DNA from: Legionella genomosp. 1
GTDB lineage: Bacteria > Pseudomonadota > Gammaproteobacteria > Legionellales > Legionellaceae
Direction of reading: 5' to 3'
DNA length: 7,676 bases
Assembly: GCA_945865355.1 (NCBI GenBank)
Contig: CAMBDN010000117.1
Location: forward strand, 1-7,676
This document shows positions 6,163 to 7,676 of the stretch, one piece after another (position 1 is the stretch's first letter; every line of letters begins with the position of its first letter). A program made the position numbers and the translations under genes. Under the pieces are notes generated by a model, which saw only the letters and a list, made by a program, of their open reading frames with translations, did no database searches and was not told the DNA's origin.

Positions 6163-6687
6163 CTAAAGTGAAATTACACCTACACTCTGATTTGCTACCT
6201 TCTTAGTTTTAAAATTTGCGTTCCGCAATAAAGTTAATACAACCCCACTTTTTTGTTTCTCGCAAACTCTATTAGCTGCCTCAAACAAGTTTTGTAACTC
6301 AGCCGATGAATAGTGCGTGGTGATTCGTCCAGAACGATGTCCTAGTAAATCTTGCCTATCTTCAAAACTTACCCCGGCCGCGCGTAAACGCCGACCAAAG
6401 GTATGTTTTAAGTCATGCACCCGCACCTCAGACAGCCCCGCTTTTACTCTGGCATTACGCCAACCTGTGGACAAAATACGGGCTAAAGGTCTCCCTTTAA
6501 AGCTGAATACATGGGTTGGGTGCTTCCCACGTTCAGCATTTACAACTGATCTAGCTGTATCATTACAGATAACCAGTCGCTCCTCACCGTTTTTGACCAA
6601 CTCTGCTGGTATGATAAACACCATTATATGGAGCATTTGAGGAATTTTAATTTCCCATTCCCAACGTAACCCACATATCTCCTGATC
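6163..6687 (-). pseudogene. Tyrosine-family site-specific integrase, C-terminal remnant
   Basis: The catalytic half of a tyrosine recombinase. From the first in-frame ATG (6636) the frame gives 157 residues, but recognisable homology continues upstream in frame without a start: DQEICGLRWEWEIKIPQ, back to about 6687. Seen motifs (numbered from that ATG): conserved Lys15 in LVKNGEERLV, box II VHDLKHTFGRRL with His74 and Lys77 where Arg is the general consensus, GHRSG with His100, and the nucleophile Tyr109 in TTHYSS. I recall the HDLKHTF form as usual in this integrase subfamily, so the Lys need not be inactivating. The core-binding domain and the first catalytic Arg (expected just before QEICGLRW) are missing, replaced by an IS21-type end. 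A full protein would have some 350-400 residues. It points toward the tRNA fragment 90 bp away, which fits an integrase beside its attachment site. It cannot be functional as it stands. Confidence 0.85.
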
Positions 6688-6692
6688 TGCAT

Positions 6693-6805
6693 ATTCCGAC
6701 GCATCTTGATCACTAATTCCGGGCGATGTTGATCACTGATTCCGACGCATCTTGATCACCAATTCCGAATGATGTTGATCACTGATTCCGATTCATCTTG
6801 ATCAC
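6693..6805 (+). repeat. Five tandem IS21 end repeats with exact 23-bp period
   Basis: TTGATCAC occurs at 6706, 6729, 6752, 6775 and 6798, each exactly 23 bp apart. ATTCCG occurs at 6693, 6716, 6739, 6762 and 6785 with the same period. Units alternate: copies 1, 3 and 5 have CATC before TTGATCAC, copies 2 and 4 have GATG. IS21-family elements carry repeated transposase-binding sites at their ends, and the istA gene follows about 80 bp downstream, so these are most likely IstA binding sites. They are too short and too regular, with no unique spacers, for a CRISPR array. Confidence 0.85.
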
Positions 6806-6811
6806 TTATGA

Positions 6812-6824
6812 GTAAATAATTTAC
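6812..6824. other. Small palindrome in the istA leader
   Basis: GTAAAT-A-ATTTAC is a perfect 6-bp inverted repeat around one base, between the last end repeat and the istA ribosome binding site. It could be an operator or chance in AT-rich DNA. I see no convincing promoter around it. Confidence 0.2.
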
Positions 6825-6886
6825 AAAGAAACGACGCAAAGAAAACCGTTTATCCTTTTGGTTTGAACTATCAAAAGGAGGAAAGA

Positions 6887-7588
6887 ATGCCAACGGAGAA
6901 AATATCGATGCGCAAGATAAAAGAAGTTTTAAAGCTGAACCATGAGAATATAGGTAATAGAGCGATTGCCCGTAGGCTTCATATCAGTGCAGGCAGTGTT
7001 AGCCACTATTTAACTAGGGCAAAGTCTGCTGGATTAACATGGCCATTAGGTGATGAATGGTCAGAGGATAAAGTTTACGGCCTTCTTTTCCCTGTAACGA
7101 ATAAAACCATCTCACACCCATTTCCTGATTTTGGCAAGGTTCATAAGGAGCTAAAACGCAAAGGCGTCACCTTGATGCTTCTTTGGTATGAGTATCAAAG
7201 CCAGAACCCAGGTGGGTATAGTTATAGCCGATATTGTGAGTTGTACCAAGAATTTATTGGGAAGCTAAATCCCAGCATGCGACTCACTCATCGAGCTGGA
7301 GAAAAACTATTTGTTGATTACTCAGGCCTAACCGTCCCCTGGATTGATAAAAGCACTGGAGAAGCTCATCGCGCTCAGATTTTTGTAGCAGTCCTTGGTG
7401 CCTCAAACTACACATTTATTGAAGCAACGGCAGATCAAAGCCTCTTCGCTTGGGTGCAATCACATATCCATGTTTTCGATTTTTTGGGTGGGGTACCTAT
7501 TTGCCTAGTCCCTGATAACCTAAAATCCTCAAAGATCCCCCCATATTTTAATGAAAAAAAGGGCTCCAACCTATTGATAAAAGATTAA
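6887..7588 (+). pseudogene. istA: IS21-family transposase IstA, truncated after the second catalytic Asp
   Basis: Translation starts at ATG 6887, 5 bp after an excellent AAGGAGG (6875-6881); a TTG at 6863 is in frame but lies upstream of that site. The visible protein has 233 residues against some 500 for intact IstA. Residues 24-50 form a helix-turn-helix (NRAIARRLHISAGSVSHYL) for binding the end repeats. The integrase core starts with KLFVDYSG (Asp144) and continues to LVPDNLKSS (Asp210). The third catalytic residue, Glu, and the C-terminal half are missing. After Ser214 the sequence (KIPPYFNEKKGSNLLIKD) no longer resembles IstA and the frame stops at 7588. None of the three frames clearly restores the protein, so a junction or deletion near 7530 is more likely than a simple frameshift. 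The partner ATPase gene istB is not in the window. The element should be unable to transpose by itself. Confidence 0.85.
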
Positions 7589-7591
7589 AAA

Positions 7592-7630
7592 GGATCATTA
7601 TTCTCATTTTATAAATGAGGATGATGTTCC
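7592..7630 (+). repeat. 18-bp imperfect hairpin next to the truncated istA
   Basis: Arms 7592-7609 and 7613-7630 pair around a 3-base loop TAT. Of 18 positions, 15 are Watson-Crick pairs, two become G-U pairs in plus-strand RNA, and one is a T-T mismatch. It has no trailing T run and little GC, so it is not a typical terminator. It starts 4 bp after the istA stop. It may be a small inverted-repeat element, the end of the DNA that replaced the rest of istA, or a regulatory hairpin for whatever lies to the right. Confidence 0.55.
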
Positions 7631-7676
7631 AAATGAAAGCAGAGGCCACTGGTAAATTAGTTAAAATCTCATCGAT

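Larger units (their letters stand above)
6688..7530 (+). mobile_element. IS21-family insertion sequence, left end and partial istA (3' part missing)
   Basis: The element begins at or near TG at 6688-6689, exactly where the integrase homology stops; IS21-family ends start with TG. It contains the multi-copy end repeats (6693-6805), a leader and an istA gene. No istB and no right end are present before the window closes. The istA protein loses family resemblance after about residue 214 (near 7530), so I place the approximate right limit there. The target duplication cannot be checked because the right end is not visible. Confidence 0.7.

Noticed and set aside
6317..6640. Plus-strand frame of 107 codons over the integrase remnant
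   Set aside because: The minus strand carries integrase boxes with His, His and Tyr in order; the plus frame shows no family signal.
6688..6732. In-frame extension of the integrase through the repeat region
   Set aside because: The codons are made of the 23-bp IS repeats and show no recombinase sequence, so the open frame is accidental.
6693..6805. CRISPR array
   Set aside because: The 23-bp units are nearly continuous repeats without variable spacers and lie at the end of an IS21 element beside istA.
6863..6886. TTG start for istA
   Set aside because: The strong AAGGAGG at 6875-6881 lies inside this extension and points to the ATG at 6887.
7615..7676. Gene start reading MRMMFQMKAEATGKLVKISSI into the right edge
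   Set aside because: Only about 20 codons are visible, they overlap the hairpin, there is no clear ribosome binding site, and I recognise no family. It may be real but is not supported here.

Overview
The window is an AT-rich piece of accessory DNA from a gammaproteobacterium. A Legionella-like host is my best guess. It rests on the overall AT-rich composition, the style of the sensor kinase and integrase, and a tRNA-Ile2(CAT) 3' fragment of gammaproteobacterial type. This is inference from memory of families, not a database match.

Left part (1-3975, everything on the minus strand). In transcription order there are three genes: a cysteine hydrolase of the isochorismatase family (3975-3361), a secreted PotD-like periplasmic binding protein (3334-2282) and a hybrid sensor histidine kinase (2213-147). 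They lie 26 and 68 bp apart and look like one operon. No permease or ATPase gene accompanies the binding protein, so I read the set as a sensing cassette in which the binding protein presents a ligand to the kinase, comparable in logic to LuxP/LuxQ or NspS/MbaA. The hydrolase may make or destroy the ligand. The kinase ends inside a second receiver domain. Beyond it, at the left edge, is what looks like the end of an insertion sequence with the first codons of its transposase.

Middle part (4088-5865, minus strand). A two-gene type IV toxin-antitoxin module of the AbiE class: a DUF6088/AbiEi-like winged-helix antitoxin followed 2 bp later by an AbiEii-type nucleotidyltransferase toxin. Its promoter can be read directly and is overlaid by two inverted repeats, as expected for an autoregulated antitoxin.

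Right part (5866-7676). An intergenic stretch with small palindromes leads to the 3' half of a tRNA-Ile2(CAT) gene (6026-6073), a typical integration scar. Then comes the C-terminal half of a tyrosine integrase (minus strand, 6163 to about 6687). The integrase is cut at its first catalytic arginine by the left end of an IS21-family element. That end consists of five repeat units with an exact 23-bp period, alternating between two versions. The element's istA gene (6887-7588, plus strand) is itself cut off after the second catalytic aspartate and is followed by a long imperfect hairpin.

Overall this is a layered mobile region: probably the junction of two elements that used the same tRNA gene, then hit by at least two insertion sequences, with a toxin-antitoxin module and an unusual sensory operon as cargo.
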